Part shown: positions 1 to 12,559 of the stretch, piece by piece
Numbering within the stretch: the stretch's first letter is position 1
How the letters are laid out: every line of letters starts with the position of its first letter
Origin: Cristatella mucedo
Taxonomy: Eukaryota; Bryozoa; Phylactolaemata; Cristatellidae
Assembly (NCBI GenBank): GCA_009760855.2
Contig: WPIO01000002.1
Span: forward strand, 2,703,001 to 2,767,000
Reading direction: 5' to 3'
Length of the DNA stretch: 64,000 nt
Notes under the pieces: model-generated
What the model was told of the DNA's origin: nothing
The model's input: the letters and a program-made list of their open reading frames with translations, nothing else
Databases searched by the model: none
Made by a program: the position numbers and the translations under genes

Positions 1-1040
1 TCGCATATAAAAAATGCCCCGAATGTTTCCCTTAATTCTACATATCATTTGATGGGCGAAGCGTCTTATTCACACCACAGACTCCAAACTACAAGCTCGA
101 ATACCCCTCAGGTGGGCGCGGTCGACCTGAAGATTGAGCAGGGTCAATATGGCTGGCCTTTATTTGACTAACTCACTGATGCTTGCATCGGTTATGCGAG
201 CCGAGCCCCGCATTCGATCTGCTTAGTTTCTGTCTAACCCATCGTTGCAGCGATCGGAGAGGCAGCCCACATCGGCTGCCACTCGGACGCTAGCGATCTA
301 ATATACGCCTAGCTGCAACCTTCCATTTAATTATTGTACCTCTGTGCCTGTACTTGCACACCTGGAAAGTAGCAAACCCACTGCAGTATTCGTGAATACT
401 GATTTTGGTAATTAAATGACGCAGCAGCACCATAATGTAAAGTAATGTATCCCCACAGGTACCTCGACAAGGCCATTAAGACTGCTAGGGTGTTACGCAC
501 GTAAAGTCTACAGCGCACTCAAAACCTACGCGGCTTTCGCTAAGCATACCTACGTCAGACCAACTTTTTTTGCACGTGACAAGTCGAAAATAAGCACAGC
601 AGTCCCCCCCCCGGCTTACGGAATTCGGCGACACAGACTCGGCCAAGGTCGCGGAAAAGTCGAAAATCAAAATGCATGCGTTACCTTACAAATATTTTAA
701 AAGTGGAGTAAGGAGTTGACAATCCTTAAACAAGATCGTCCCAACTCTTTACAATAACATGCTAAGTACGATACTTCAACTAACATACCTGTGCCCAAAT
801 AAACTCCACATTAAGTTAACGTGACCTTGTTCTTATTTATTATTTGTTTTGCATCGGTCACAAAAATTGATTCGCATGGCCTTCTCCGTCACAACTCTTG
901 CTATACCAATCTCCGCTTATGACAGGCTTCATGGTCCCCAGTATCTATTTCGTAAGTCGGGGCTGGCTATATTGCGATTATTTACGGCTACGCCTAACAG
1001 AACAAAAACTTGCATACGGTCCGAACACGTTACTCAAAAA
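1..1040. other. Flank upstream of the first histone pair
   Basis: I see no gene, RNA or repeat that I recognise here. The short open frames have no family signature. Confidence 0.4.
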
Positions 1041-1050
1041 CGAACGTGGT

Positions 1051-1066
1051 GGTCCTGAAAAGGACC
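1051..1066 (-). terminator. Histone 3' stem-loop of H2A copy 1
   Basis: On the minus strand this reads GGTCCTTTTCAGGACC, a perfect 6-bp stem with a four-base loop, 30 nt past the H2A stop. It is the canonical SLBP-binding processing signal of replication-dependent histone mRNAs, which end without poly(A). Confidence 0.95.
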
Positions 1067-1095
1067 GTTTTGTTGTCGCTGCGACGCTACTTCAA

Positions 1096-1488
1096 TTACG
1101 TCGACTTGGCTGCGGCCGCTGGCTTGTCCGACTTCTTGGGCAAAAGCACGGCCTGGATGTTGGGCAGCACACCACCCTGCGCTATCGTCACGCCCGCCAG
1201 CAGCTTGTTCAGCTCCTCGTCGTTGCGCACGGCCAGCTGCAGGTGGCGCGGCACGATTCTCGTCTTCTTGTTGTCGCGCGCCGCGTTGCCGGCCAGCTCC
1301 AGCACCTCGGCCGCCAGATACTCCATCACGGCCGCCAGGTACACGGGCGCTCCGGCTCCCACGCGCTCCGCGTAGTTACCCTTGCGCAGCAGCCTGTGAA
1401 TTCTGCCGACCGGAAACTGCAGTCCGGCGCGCGACGACCTCGACTTGGACTTGCCAGCCGCCTTGCCTCCCTTGCCACGACCTGTCAT
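1096..1488 (-). CDS. H2A: Histone H2A, copy 1
   Basis: Core histone H2A, 130 aa, intronless; it pairs with H2B in the nucleosome. The histone fold is complete: the [16 protein letters not shown] start, the [30 protein letters not shown] helix region (acidic patch included) and the [18 protein letters not shown] docking segment. The N-terminus is [13 protein letters not shown], with Thr where most H2As have Ser at the first residue after Met. The C-tail ends [13 protein letters not shown] and lacks an SQ(E/D) motif, so this is not H2A.X. It is transcribed divergently from H2B copy 1 across a 250-bp promoter and ends in a histone stem-loop, both marks of an S-phase gene. The protein is identical to copy 2 at 14118-14510. 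Confidence 0.98.
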   Translation of the reverse strand: MTGRGKGGKAAGKSKSRSSRAGLQFPVGRIHRLLRKGNYAERVGAGAPVYLAAVMEYLAAEVLELAGNAARDNKKTRIVPRHLQLAVRNDEELNKLLAGVTIAQGGVLPNIQAVLLPKKSDKPAAAAKST

Positions 1489-2113
<625 letters not shown>

Positions 2114-2132
2114 ATGTCGGCGAGTCAATAAC

Positions 2133-2148
2133 GGCCCTTTTTAGGGCC
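2133..2148 (+). terminator. Histone 3' stem-loop of H2B copy 1
   Basis: GGCCCTTTTTAGGGCC lies 19 nt after the stop. It is followed by ACCCA and, about 15 nt on, a purine-rich AAGAGA that could be the U7 snRNP-binding histone downstream element. Confidence 0.93.
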
Positions 2149-2169
2149 ACCCATTAGTTTTTAAGAGAT

Positions 2170-2879
2170 ATCTTTAGTCAGCTTAGCAATAGTTGATTGG
2201 ATGTGGACACACGTTGGTAGTCAAGCACCAAAGAGGTGCTATAACTTATTGCCAACGCGCTGTATTGACTGAGGTGTAATGGCTTACGGCGGTCAACAAT
2301 GCTGGTCCAGCTGCCAGTGCAAGCAGACGCGAGGCAATTACTGGTGAAGCGAGCCCTTATGAAAGCGACGGATGTGCAAGTGCATCATTGATACGCGTGC
2401 ATTGATACGTGCAGATGGAACGCGGCAGCAGTGAAGAGAGTCCATACTTAAGTTATTATGCATTGCGTTCTGCAGTTCGTTCGCCTGCAGCACTGCACTT
2501 CGCAGCAGGTGCCTGGAACGTGGCCGTGGCGAAACGTGGTTTAACTACACTTGGTGCAGAGGTTTAACTGCACTGCGAGGCCTCGAAGCCTCCTGTAGTG
2601 TGCCGGTAGTGTGCTTTTATTAGGATTCCATCTAATGGCTCATCGGAACGTCCTCAGTTCCGATACTTGCGTTAGACTGCCTTCAGACGGCGCTCCTTGT
2701 GATAATTACTAAATGTGTAGCAATTACAGATAAAGCTTCTGTATAACACCGAGGAAACTTAATCACCTGCAAACTTGCTGGAAAAGAAGCACGTAGACTT
2801 AATTATAAATTAGCTCGATAACGTGCTCAGTCGTACGTACGCATGTGCGTACACATGATTCTCAGGGACGGTGCAAAGA
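2170..2879. other. Intergenic, nothing recognised
   Basis: No ORF of note, no histone gene and no repeat signature that I recognise. Confidence 0.4.
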
Positions 2880-3080
2880 ATGTGTGGAACAGGCTGGCTT
2901 TCAGCTTGTGTTTAATCGTCAAGTCTTGGGGTGTAGGGCTAGGCTGCAGTGAGCTTTGGACCTAAAGGCACAGTCTCCACGGGATTTGAGGTTAGTTACA
3001 GGCACAGCTAGCTAAAGAATCGAAGTCAAACGAGCCGGCGGTTCGAGGAAAAGCCAGTCTAGGAAGTATGACACAAACGT
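2880..3080 (-). repeat. LINE fragment (CR1/L2-like), decayed
   Basis: The segment with 'cagtctccacgggatttgag' matches the C-terminal coding part of the window's LINE family read in reverse (compare 16030-16200 and 51225-51245). It is too decayed to translate. Confidence 0.5.
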
Positions 3081-3903
3081 AGCAGGCCGAAGCACGAGAA
3101 TTAAGATACCCCCAAACACGAGTAATGGAGCCGAGTTCCTGCTCCCTGGAGAGTCGCGCCTAGCGCGACGCTTGGCTGAGGCTCTCTCTGCTTGTCTCCT
3201 CGGTGGTGCTGTAAAACGACTAATCGCATGCTAGGAATTAAAGTGTCCTCTCTGATAGCTGCTTGGCGATTAAACATGTTTGCATTGATTGTGACGGAAC
3301 CGAACCTCGTGGTAGAAAAATATTCAAGTCAAGTAAGCTTAACTTAATAAAGTGCAAAAGACGAGCAGAGCGTGTGGGGCTTGGAATATATCTTGGCACT
3401 ATGCCTACTTTCCAGAGTTTATACTCTCCCTCTTGCCAATACGATTCTATTCTATGCAGATGGCACTCATTTGGAACCTTTGCTTTGATCCCCTCCATCA
3501 CGTCGAATTCTCTTAAACTAGAGCTCACTTCCTGTGGACTCGCTTCGTTGAGTCATAGACAGCTATTACACGTCACTCCTGGAAGTACTGGTAGCCATCT
3601 TGCCTCCTTACGGAAGGACAGCGGACTTTCTCGCTTTAATTAGTAGGGATACCTTACTACATGTATGATGACATCCTCACATGGATGGTAGTAAACTTTC
3701 TTAAATTCAATGATGATAAAACAAACTAGTTACGAGCAAACTAAGTGTGACTCAGAAATTGAAAAGTTTAACGCTCACTCTAAGCTACACAGCATTGCTA
3801 AAATTCGGGCCTGCTTAGACAAAGATACTATATCCAAATTGGTCCATGCATTTGTGACATCCCGTTTCGACTTCTGTATCTTACTGCTTGATGGTCTACC
3901 TGG

Positions 3904-4074
3904 TGAGCTGTAATGGCTCACTAGGTTAGGCGGTTGCTTTCCATGACCTCGGCCCCGAGGTCGTGGGTTTGAATCCTGCGGTGGGCGATCATTTATCGCC
4001 ACTGCAAGTGGTGGTGATCGCCGTAACGGCTTATCTGTCGCTAGACAAAAAGAGGCTGTTAAATCAGCTAGTAT
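3904..4074 (+). repeat. tRNA-derived SINE, family A
   Basis: The head resembles a tRNA, with a B-box-like 'gtcgtgggtttgaatcc' after an A-box-like 'taatggctcactaggttagg'. The body is shared with copies at 12226, 16676 and 36363, including the 3' end 'gctgttaaatcagctagta'. TACCTG occurs on both sides and looks like a target site duplication inside the older LINE. Confidence 0.8.
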
Positions 4075-4198
4075 TTTCTTTTTTTACCTGCATGTGTAAT
4101 CAGATGCTTACAGTCGCTGCACAACTCTGCAGCTAGGCTTGTCAGTCGCAAGCATCGCTGTTGCTACATCACACCACTTCTTGCCGACCTGCACTGTC

Positions 4199-4525
4199 TC
4201 CCAATTAGCTCTGCAGGTCCTAGACTGTGGAACTCGCTTCCACAATTCTTACGCAACGACATCTACTCTCCAACTGCCGACTATGGCACATCTTTTTCAG
4301 CGGTCCTGAACTGCTACTTCTATGCTACTCACTACCTCAACTGCTCTCCTAACTCTGCTATGCTTCCCACTTTCTCTTTGTTGCGTGAGACGAAGTCTGT
4401 CGGCTACCGAATGCGTACCGAAAGCCGCTTAGGCTGTGAGTGCGCTATACAAAACTCTCCTGCGTAACGCCCACATGGTCTTTATGACTTTGTGGAGTTA
4501 CTGACGGAGATACATTACATTACAT
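4199..4525 (+). repeat. 3' end of a second LINE family (T2) inserted in the older LINE
   Basis: The coding sense resembles the usual LINE C-terminus ('ctgtggaactcgcttccaca', LWNSLP). The distinctive end is 'gagtgcgctatacaaaactc', shared with 30900-31115. Sequence of the host LINE stops at 'ctgcactg' before it and resumes with 'caacctcaaggttctgtcac' after it. Confidence 0.65.
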
Positions 4526-5305
4526 TCAGCAGCTCATCAACCTCAAGGTTCTGTCACTCACTTTTAGGTCTCTTCATTCTCTGGCTCCAGCCTACCTGTC
4601 AGAACTACTCCCCAACTAAGCTAGGCATCGTGCCACCCTCTTTTATGAATCAAATCGTTAGGCTATACCTCGTACGAATCTCAAATCCTTTCGACGCCAT
4701 GCCTTCAGTTCGTATGCTCACAAACACTAGAACTCACTTGACTGACGTCCCGACATCCCCCCTCCGACATAACCATATCTAAAAAGAACCTAAAAATTCA
4801 TCTGTTTTTGACCGCTTCGGTGGGCCCATGTAATTTGCCCTACATGTGCTTATGCATGCTGGCACTGTGCATGCAGCCACTAACCAACGTACAAGTTGAT
4901 ACTGTGCATGTCATCCTAACCATAATATGCTTGTAGACACTGTGCATGTTACCACAAACGGTTAGTGGGGTGGGCAAACTTTTTGACTCGCGGGCCACAA
5001 TGGTTTCTAAAATTTGACAGAGGGGCCGGGCCAGAATAGGAGAATGGAGTGTTTATATGAACTAATATAAATTAAATGTTAAAACAATTACATGAAAAGA
5101 TTTGGCCTTTAACAGGCAGCAAAACACAATTGCGCTTATTTTATTGTAAACATTGTTTTACTAATTTATTAATTTAATAATGTGGCAATAAATTCCCATT
5201 CAGTTTCAGTGGGAACAGTGTTGTTGGTCTCCATTTTGTGCAAGTGCATAAATGTCTGGCGTTATATTTGTTGTGGCAATTCTCAAGATAGATCTGAGGT
5301 GTTGG

Positions 5306-5572
5306 TCAGTTAGCTTGGATCTGTGACGGATTGTAGATGTTCATGACGCTGAATATCTGTTCACATACATAGGTTGAGCCAAACAGCGTCAGCATCTTCC
5401 GTGCCATTATCTGGACGTTTAGAAACGTGGCTTCATCAAGTGAAGCATAAAAGTCGTTCAGTTTAAGAGAGTTGGACTTCTCCTGCAATACAGAGTCAGA
5501 CTGAAGATCTATCAGTTCCAACTGCAGCTCATGTGGTGCTGTTTCAGGGTCTTGTGACAGGGGACAGGACAT
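5306..5572 (-). pseudogene. hAT transposase C-terminal dimerisation domain fragment
   Basis: An 88-aa open stretch. Its second half, ATFLNVQIMARKMLTLFGST followed by YVCEQIFSVMN, is the signature of the hAT dimerisation (hATC) region in GTF2IRD2/ZBED-like transposases. It is the C-terminal part of the element at 4963-8879. No intact start or full-length frame remains. Confidence 0.8.
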
Positions 5573-5863
5573 TAGCTGAAGTGATTTTTCAATTTTTTCA
5601 AAGTCACAAAAACGACGGCAGAATTCTCCGTGCAGGTTGTCCAGTGATTTGCTGTATTTCTGCTCGTTTCGGGTGGCCTATTTCTGCATGGCTAGTGTGG
5701 GGAAATGAGTGAAAGATTTGTTTGAAATTTGTCTGGAGAAAAGAGTCAGCTTGGATTTGAAGACCCTAACATTTGTGTACAAGTCGTCTTTTACTTTTTC
5801 CTGCAGTCTTTTTAGCAGCCCAACGTTTTTCCCAGTTAAATTTGGCTATCCATCCGGGGTGAC

Positions 5864-5975
5864 GGTAGCCGGACAATTCGGTGCCGGACAACTCGTCGCG
5901 GATAATTTCGGAGCGGATAATTCTGTGCAGGACAATTTGGAGCGGACAATTCGGAGCAGACAATTTGCAATGTAT
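5864..5975 (+). repeat. Left terminal inverted repeat of the MULE, tandemly structured
   Basis: About seven variants of a 15-bp unit (for example CCGGACAATTCGGTG and CGGATAATTTCGGAG) run towards the inside of the element. It matches the complement of 7796-7895 unit by unit. Confidence 0.85.
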
Positions 5976-6287
5976 TCATTTTTTATATTTCAAGCGCAGT
6001 ATGAACACGCTTTCAATTAGTGAGTGCATAGTTTTGAAACCTAGACGCTTTCAATTAACCAAGACATTTTATTACACAATAAGTGAGTACACAGTAGCTA
6101 GGGGGATCAGTGTATATAAGCATGACTGAAAAGGTCAGTGGACAGACACCTTTGGAACTTTAAACTTGCAAGTCCAGCATTATAGTCTGTGAGACATTAT
6201 GAATTGTAGTTATATATTTCGATAGTTTTTGTTTTCTATTTTCATTTTAACTGTTCTTTGCATAAATAAGTAAAGAGACTCATAGAA

Positions 6288-7635
6288 ATGGCTTTAGAAT
6301 TTGTAGAATCAGAGAAAGGAAAACGAATGCTGGTTTACGAAGGTTATCTTTATCGCGTGGAAAGAAAAACTGAACAGAAAGAGGTATGGAGATGCTGCGA
6401 TCGTTCCTGCAAAGGTTGCTGTCATACAGCGAATGGAGTGATAACAAAACCGCCATCTCAACATTCGCACGCAGCATCTACTGTTAAACTTGAAACAACT
6501 CGAGTCCGATCAACCGTTAAACGACGTGCAGATGAAACAGAAGAACCAGCAAGAGTGATTGTCCAGGCAGCAATGGAAAATTTGAGTCCAGCAGCACAAG
6601 CAACTGTACCAAAAACCGAAACGATCAAACGCAACATCAGAAGATCTCGTCAGCTTCCACCTCAGATCAACAATAATCTTTCAGCTGAACTTCAGTTTAC
6701 GACGAATGGTCGACCTTTCCTGCGACATGATATTGACTTTAAATTGTTCGCAGCGGCGGAAGATCTTCAACTCCTTAGTGGATGCAGAGAGCGGTTAGCC
6801 GACGGAACTTTTAAAGTGAGTCCAGCTGAATATACACAACTGTACACTATTCATGGAACACGTGATAGTATCAACATTCCATGCGTCTTCGCCTTGCTGC
6901 CAAATAAAACGGAAACTACTTGCACAGCTTTGTTGATGAAATTTAAAGAGATTGAACCTCGATTACAACCACACACCGTCATAACCGACTTCGAAAAAGC
7001 AGCAATGAATGCGTTCACAAGCGTCTTCCTGCCACAGATTCACGGCTGCCATTTTCATTTTGGACAATGCATCTGGCGTAAAGTTGAAGAATATGGATAC
7101 GCAGGGAGATACAACACGGAACCCGAATATGCGATGCACATCCGAATGCTGGTCGCTCTGGCTTGTGTTCAAAAACAACGATAAAGTTTGTGTTTATGAA
7201 GAACTGACAGAGCTCGATTCATTTCCAGAAGTTGACCAACTACTCAACTACTTCGAAGACACTTTCATTGGAAGACGACGACGACGACAACGAGCTGTTG
7301 CTCTGTTTTCATCCGACATCTGGGATTGCTATCAAGCTGTGCGTGACGATACTCCTCGAACGAACAATGCAGTGGAAGGATGGCACAGTGCATTTGCACG
7401 TTCAGTACAAATTGCTCACCCAACTCTGCCGAGGTTGATAGCAAAACTTCAGAAGGAACAGAACACAAATCAACTGGTCGTAGAACGTCTACTCACTGGT
7501 GAAGATCCTCCTCTGAGGAAAAAGAAATATCGAGACCTGGATCGTCGATTGCGCACGGTTGTGTTAGATTACGAAAATTGTTCATCAATTGATTACTTGC
7601 GTGGATGTAGTCACAACATTAATTTAATGGATTAA
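6288..7635 (+). pseudogene. MULE transposase with N-terminal FLYWCH zinc finger, one frameshift
   Basis: The first frame (298 aa, 6288-7184) opens with a FLYWCH-type finger (residues about 5-62: YRVERKTEQKEVWRCCDRSC, then HSH). The MULE catalytic domain follows, with Asp172 in LADGTFKVSP and Asp234 in VITDFEKAAMNA, and then GCHFHFGQCIWRKV. Coding continues in the next frame from about 7170 to 7635 with NNDKVCVYEELTELDSF and NNAVEGWHSAFARS, which holds the likely catalytic Glu. The frame change falls at an A5 run near 7169-7175, so one inserted base could explain it, either a real mutation or a homopolymer error. Otherwise the gene looks complete, which suggests a fairly young copy. Confidence 0.88.
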
Positions 7636-7795
7636 CATTTAGTATACTGGTAACATTTTAAAAATGTGATTTTGTGCAAGAGTTTCTGGTGTTTGCTATG
7701 ACTTTTTTGTAATAAGCTAAATAAACTTTACTTTATACGGTATTATAGTTCTATTAAATAAAAAATTCGCTTAAATTTCAAATAGATATGTTTTA

Positions 7796-7895
7796 AATAT
7801 CCTGCTCCGAATCGTCCGCTCCGAAATATCTGCTCCGAAATGTCCTCTCCAAAATATCCGCGACGAAATGTCCTTCGCCGAATTGCCCTAGAACC
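7796..7895 (-). repeat. Right terminal inverted repeat of the MULE
   Basis: On the complement, tandem units such as AAGGACATTTCGTCG and CGGATATTTTGGAG align with those of the left end. Confidence 0.85.
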
Positions 7896-8879
7896 ATGGT
7901 GACATTGGCAAGTTTACTCCAAGATAGCTTCATTCTCTCGATGACAGCAGATACGTGGTTATACAAGTCCTCTCCCCTCGTTTTTCCTTTCATGGACTCC
8001 ATGGTCAAAAATTCCTCTGTGATCTCAAAACTGTCGCTAATCCCTCGGATAAAAATTAGTGGCTGGGCAGTGTCTTTTAAGTCGTTACTTTCATCCAGGG
8101 CTGGTGAATAAAACTTAAAGGACTAGCCTTTTTGTTTAATTGGCTGGCTATACCTTCGTCAATCAAATCCACACGGCGAGTCACAGTTCTGCACAATAAA
8201 CTGATTTTTTCAAATTTGCCTTTGCGCTCCGCTTGAGACCTGCTGTCTCAACCATGCATTCTTTTAAAAATTCGCCTTCGGAGAAAGGCTTACTGACCTT
8301 TGCTAATTTGAATGCCAGCAAACAACTTGCTTTAGTACTTTACTCTTGAATCGCAGTGTTTCTGTGAAAAAGATTTTGCTGAGTCTGTAAATTAGCCCTC
8401 AATCTCTGAGCTGTAGCCTCCCGTTCTTGTGGAGATTGTTGACTGGCGTAGTTAGCATGTTTTGTGGCCAAATGACGGCTGATGCTGTATTCTTTAAAAA
8501 CTGACAGATTCTTGGCATATCAGACATACAGCTGTCGATCAGGCTTCAGTGAAACAATATTTTGTTACACACTCTTTATTGAACACTCGGCACTCACTGT
8601 CTACTTTTCCTTTCTTCGGTTCGCTCATTTGACTGAAGAGCTGAAAGTACAAAGCGACAAAATTAAGTAGAGAGTAACCGTTATGCATCACACTGAGGGG
8701 TCAATGTCTTCGGGGTCCGCCATCTGTTGGGAAAGATTCGAATTACAGCTAGGTAAAAATGATCGGTGTTTTTATAATAAAATTTAATTTAACAATATAG
8801 CGTGGACGAGTTCGGCGGGCCTGATTAAAAATCCCAACGGGCCGTATACGGCCGGCGGGCAGTAGTTTGCCCATGTCTG

Positions 8880-8995
8880 CACTAACCGTTTGATTATGCT
8901 TCCTTTACAGCCTAAGATAAAGTTCCTGGAAAGAGATTAAGTTCTCTGTGGGGGCTATACAAATATAGTATTACTATTAAAGGCTTCATTCATCA
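8880..8995 (+). repeat. LINE 3' tail split from 3370-4962 by the hAT insertion
   Basis: Contains 'cactaaccgtttgattatgc' and 'gaaagagattaagttctctg', then a '(g)ggctatacaaat' end, the standard 3' end of this LINE family. Confidence 0.75.
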
Positions 8996-9770
8996 AACCG
9001 CTTGCGAAGCTAGTCATCAAGCTTGATCCCTTTGCAAGACTAATAACTGTAAACAATGGTGCTCGAGCAAAAGATCTTACGAGCTCACTGTTTCTCCCTA
9101 GACTTGGCTAGTGTAATTCTGTTTTGGCTGGGCTACCGGAAATATGCTTCTACTACTGGTGATAAATATGGCTGAAATGCTGGTAAAAATTTTTAAGACG
9201 TTCATCGTGCTGGTGCCTAAGGAGCTTGATAGCTTCCGGTTGTTAATGGATACAGAGCATTTTAACTGTGATCCACAAGGCCTGCCATGGTTTGGCTTCT
9301 TCATACCTAGTTGAACTGTTGGGTGAAACTGAAGTCTGTTCTCTAGAGTAACCCCACTTTGTCATTGTAGTTTAGTAGAGTTTCAGGCTGAGATACTTTA
9401 CGTCGGAACATTTGTGCAAGTCGTGATGCCACGAGGCAGCTGTGATGTGACAAGCAGCCCAAGCTGCTGATTTTTGTAATTAAAGTGTCTTAAATCCACC
9501 AATTCTGTGGAGACTGAGGCTTTAGTAAATAGCAATCTCTTAGCTTAAACGGTTTTGGCTTACACAACAGACATCTTCCAACTACTCGTGGATAAGTTAG
9601 CAAGTAGGTTGTCAGCGAGCGCTAGGTGATATACATGGGCGATGAGTAAAACACTACACCACAATTTATCTGGATAGGTTCACGGCCGCTCCACGTTAAC
9701 CGGTACTAGATTAGGCTAAAACCTAAGATCATTTATGGTCGCAATGAACCGAAATACTCTTATGATCAAA
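8996..9770. other. Intergenic, nothing recognised
   Basis: Moderately AT-rich DNA without a supported gene or a repeat I can name. Confidence 0.4.
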
Positions 9771-9774
9771 TAGT

Positions 9775-9790
9775 GGCCCTGAAAAGGGCC
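9775..9790 (-). terminator. Histone 3' stem-loop of H3
   Basis: The minus strand reads GGCCCTTTTCAGGGCC, a perfect stem, 22 nt after the H3 stop. Confidence 0.95.
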
Positions 9791-9812
9791 TTTGCTTCGA
9801 GTCAACAAATAC

Positions 9813-10778
<966 letters not shown>

Positions 10779-10802
10779 GCAGCTTCGTCGTTATTTACAA
10801 AC

Positions 10803-10818
10803 GGTTCTTTTCAGGACC
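10803..10818 (+). terminator. Histone 3' stem-loop of H4
   Basis: GGTTCTTTTCAGGACC: a 6-bp stem with one G-U wobble, followed by ACCCA and a purine-rich AAGAGAG about 12 nt further on (possible histone downstream element). Confidence 0.92.
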
Positions 10819-10839
10819 ACCCACTTTGCTAAGAGAGTA

Positions 10840-11195
10840 TCTTGAGTTGCATACGTCGCATTTTAATAGTTTAATCTTACGAGTAGCCACTTCTAGTAGT
10901 TAGTAGACAAGTTGGTTGGCATAACTACTGCATTCACGTTGTTAGAGATACTACCCACCACTCGGGAAATAGCTTGAGATTAAATGTAGATTTCTTGACC
11001 AAAATTGAACCGAGCCTGGTCATTGCTAGCGAAGTATTGACTATTGAAGTGTCACTGTGCTCCTGTAACTTACTGTGCTGTGAGTAAGCTCGATATAAGC
11101 TTCGTTTGATAGTATTGCTAACTTAATTTAAGGCTAGGTCGAGTTGTTCAGTAATAAAAACGCGGGACCTGCAAGTTGACAAGCATGTAACCAGT
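10840..11195. other. Intergenic, nothing recognised
   Basis: No supported feature. Confidence 0.35.
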
Positions 11196-11199
11196 AAAC

Positions 11200-11282
11200 A
11201 TGTGACCATGCTTCCTTTGCAGCTAATGTAAAGTGCTTAAAGAGAGACTACATTCTGTGTGGGCGCTATAACAAATACGTCA
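11200..11282 (+). repeat. LINE 3' tail fragment
   Basis: Shows 'cttcctttgcagctaatgta' and a '(t)gggcgctataacaaat' end, the 3' end of the window's LINE family. Confidence 0.65.
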
Positions 11283-11284
11283 CC

Positions 11285-12220
11285 TGCAGGTTTGTCCCGG
11301 CCTAACTCCGAAGGAATTCCGATCAGCCTTTTAATACCATTAGCCCCTCTTGACTCCTTCGAATGTGAGGCTGATCGAGCACTTAGCCTTCGTCCGGCCT
11401 CGCCGTGCCGCAAGTTGTTTACCTGTACCTCTCCGACCTCCTTTGGAGACGCATGTACCTACAGGCTCACTAGCTTCGAACTTGAGACGGATATTACGGC
11501 ATCCCTTGACTCGTTTTGGCAGGAGGAAAGTGTTTCTCACGGGGCTCACTACGTTTATGAATCGTCCTTTGCCTTATACAGACTGTCAGGGAGCGTGCTA
11601 TCACTTAATCAATTGGAAACAACTTCCTTCAAGTTCATGTTAGCGCCAAGTAATTCAACGGCAATCCCGAGTGGCACTATACCGAACCGTTTTTGAGCGT
11701 TTCGCAAAACTATAACCGTCGGCACCTCTCTTTAGATTATCTAGCTAATTGTCCGGCATTCGTTATTGTTTTCCAAATATACATCGCAAATAATGATTCA
11801 TAGTCTATTTCGCTTTACTTTGGCACGGCAGGTTTGATAGATTTTTGTCATCAAATATCGGATGCACTTTAGCATCGCGAATTGTATCGTGATATTGGCT
11901 TTCCTTACTTCAGCCAATGACATAAATGTTGTTTCATTTTTTTGTAGAGCGTCGAATAATAAGCCATTTTCTTCGTCAATAAAGTTGTTAAAATCAACAC
12001 ATATTTGTGATTTACAAGGGAATAGAAAAATTATCCGCATACATTTTGCTACATCTACGGGAGATTATCGACAAAAGAGCAGCGGCTACCGGTTACTACG
12101 TTCATCAAACAGTGCAATCGCACCTATTTCGGATGCAAACTTGGAGATTAGGATAAGACATAGGCACCACAAATAGTTTGCAAGCCGTGTGTAGAAGATT
12201 TTAGGCAATGGCTTAAAGAT
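11285..12220. other. Unassigned DNA with weak open frames
   Basis: Holds a 145-codon plus frame (11259-11696) and an 80-codon minus frame (11798-12040, ending YQTCRAKVKRNRL). I recognise neither. Both may be decayed transposon coding sequence, since the neighbouring DNA is transposon-derived. Confidence 0.3.
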
Positions 12221-12225
12221 CTAAG

Positions 12226-12393
12226 CAAATGCAGGCCACTTAGAGTACGCGGTTGCTTTCAATACCTCGGTCCCGAGGTCGTGGGTTCGATTCCTGCGGT
12301 GGGCGATTCTTTATCGCTACTGCAAGCGGTGGTGATAGCCATAAAGGCTCTACTGTCGCTATACAAAAAGAGGCTGTTCAATCAGCTAGGATT
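12226..12393 (+). repeat. tRNA-derived SINE, family A
   Basis: B-box-like 'gtcgtgggttcgattcctgc' and the family body through 'aggctgttcaatcagctagg'. Close to the copies at 3904 and 36363. Confidence 0.8.
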
Positions 12394-12559
12394 TATTTAT
12401 TTACCCAACATTTGGAGAGAACACAGTGACCATGTTTCGGATTGTTATTTCTGTATCGCGTGCATGGCTTCAGCAAGAGGAATAAGCATAACATTGACTA
12501 TCCAAATCTACCGTCAAAGATGAGACTCGTACCGCAGTGGTGGTGTGGAAGTTCCAAGT

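Larger units (their letters stand above)
3370..4962 (+). pseudogene. Old LINE (CR1/L2-like) reverse transcriptase remnant, main part
   Basis: A decayed reverse transcriptase. The catalytic region is recognisable near 3450-3470 ('tctatgcagatggcactcat', equivalent to FYADDTQL). At about 3780-3910 the frame reads IAKIRACLDKDTISKLVHAFVTS, the C-terminal domain shared by every LINE in the window. The copy is interrupted by a SINE (3904-4074) and a second LINE end (about 4199-4525), and its tail is split off by a hAT element, resuming at 8880. Many stops and frameshifts make it non-functional. Confidence 0.75.
5864..7895 (+). mobile_element. MULE (Mutator-like) DNA transposon with FLYWCH/MULE transposase
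   Basis: An element of about 2.03 kb. Inverted ends of about 100 bp (5864-5975 and 7796-7895) are each built from about seven tandem units of roughly 15 bp resembling CGGACAATTCGGAG. Flanking 8-mers GGGGTGAC (5856-5863) and ATGGTGAC (7896-7903) match at 6 of 8 positions and fit a target duplication of MULE type. It sits inside the hAT transposase gene. The internal coding region is 6288-7635. Confidence 0.87.
4963..8879 (-). mobile_element. hAT transposon (GTF2IRD2/ZBED-like), degenerate, split by a MULE
   Basis: The ends are short inverted repeats containing TGGGCAAACT (left 4971-4980; right on the complement near 8865-8875). Read on the minus strand, an N-terminal BED-type finger remnant (KEYSISRHLATKHAN) lies near 8440-8500, KPFSEGEFLKECMVETAG near 8230-8300, and EDLYNHVSAVIERMKLSWSK at about 7910-7975. 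Coding is cut at the 'NVT' motif by the MULE (5864-7895) and continues below 5863 to the hAT C-terminal dimerisation region at 5306-5572. Internal stops show it is inactive. Confidence 0.82.

Noticed and set aside
2170-9770. Search for an H1 linker histone gene between the pairs
   Set aside because: No winged-helix (GH1) signature or Lys-rich tail in any frame, and no extra histone stem-loop was seen.
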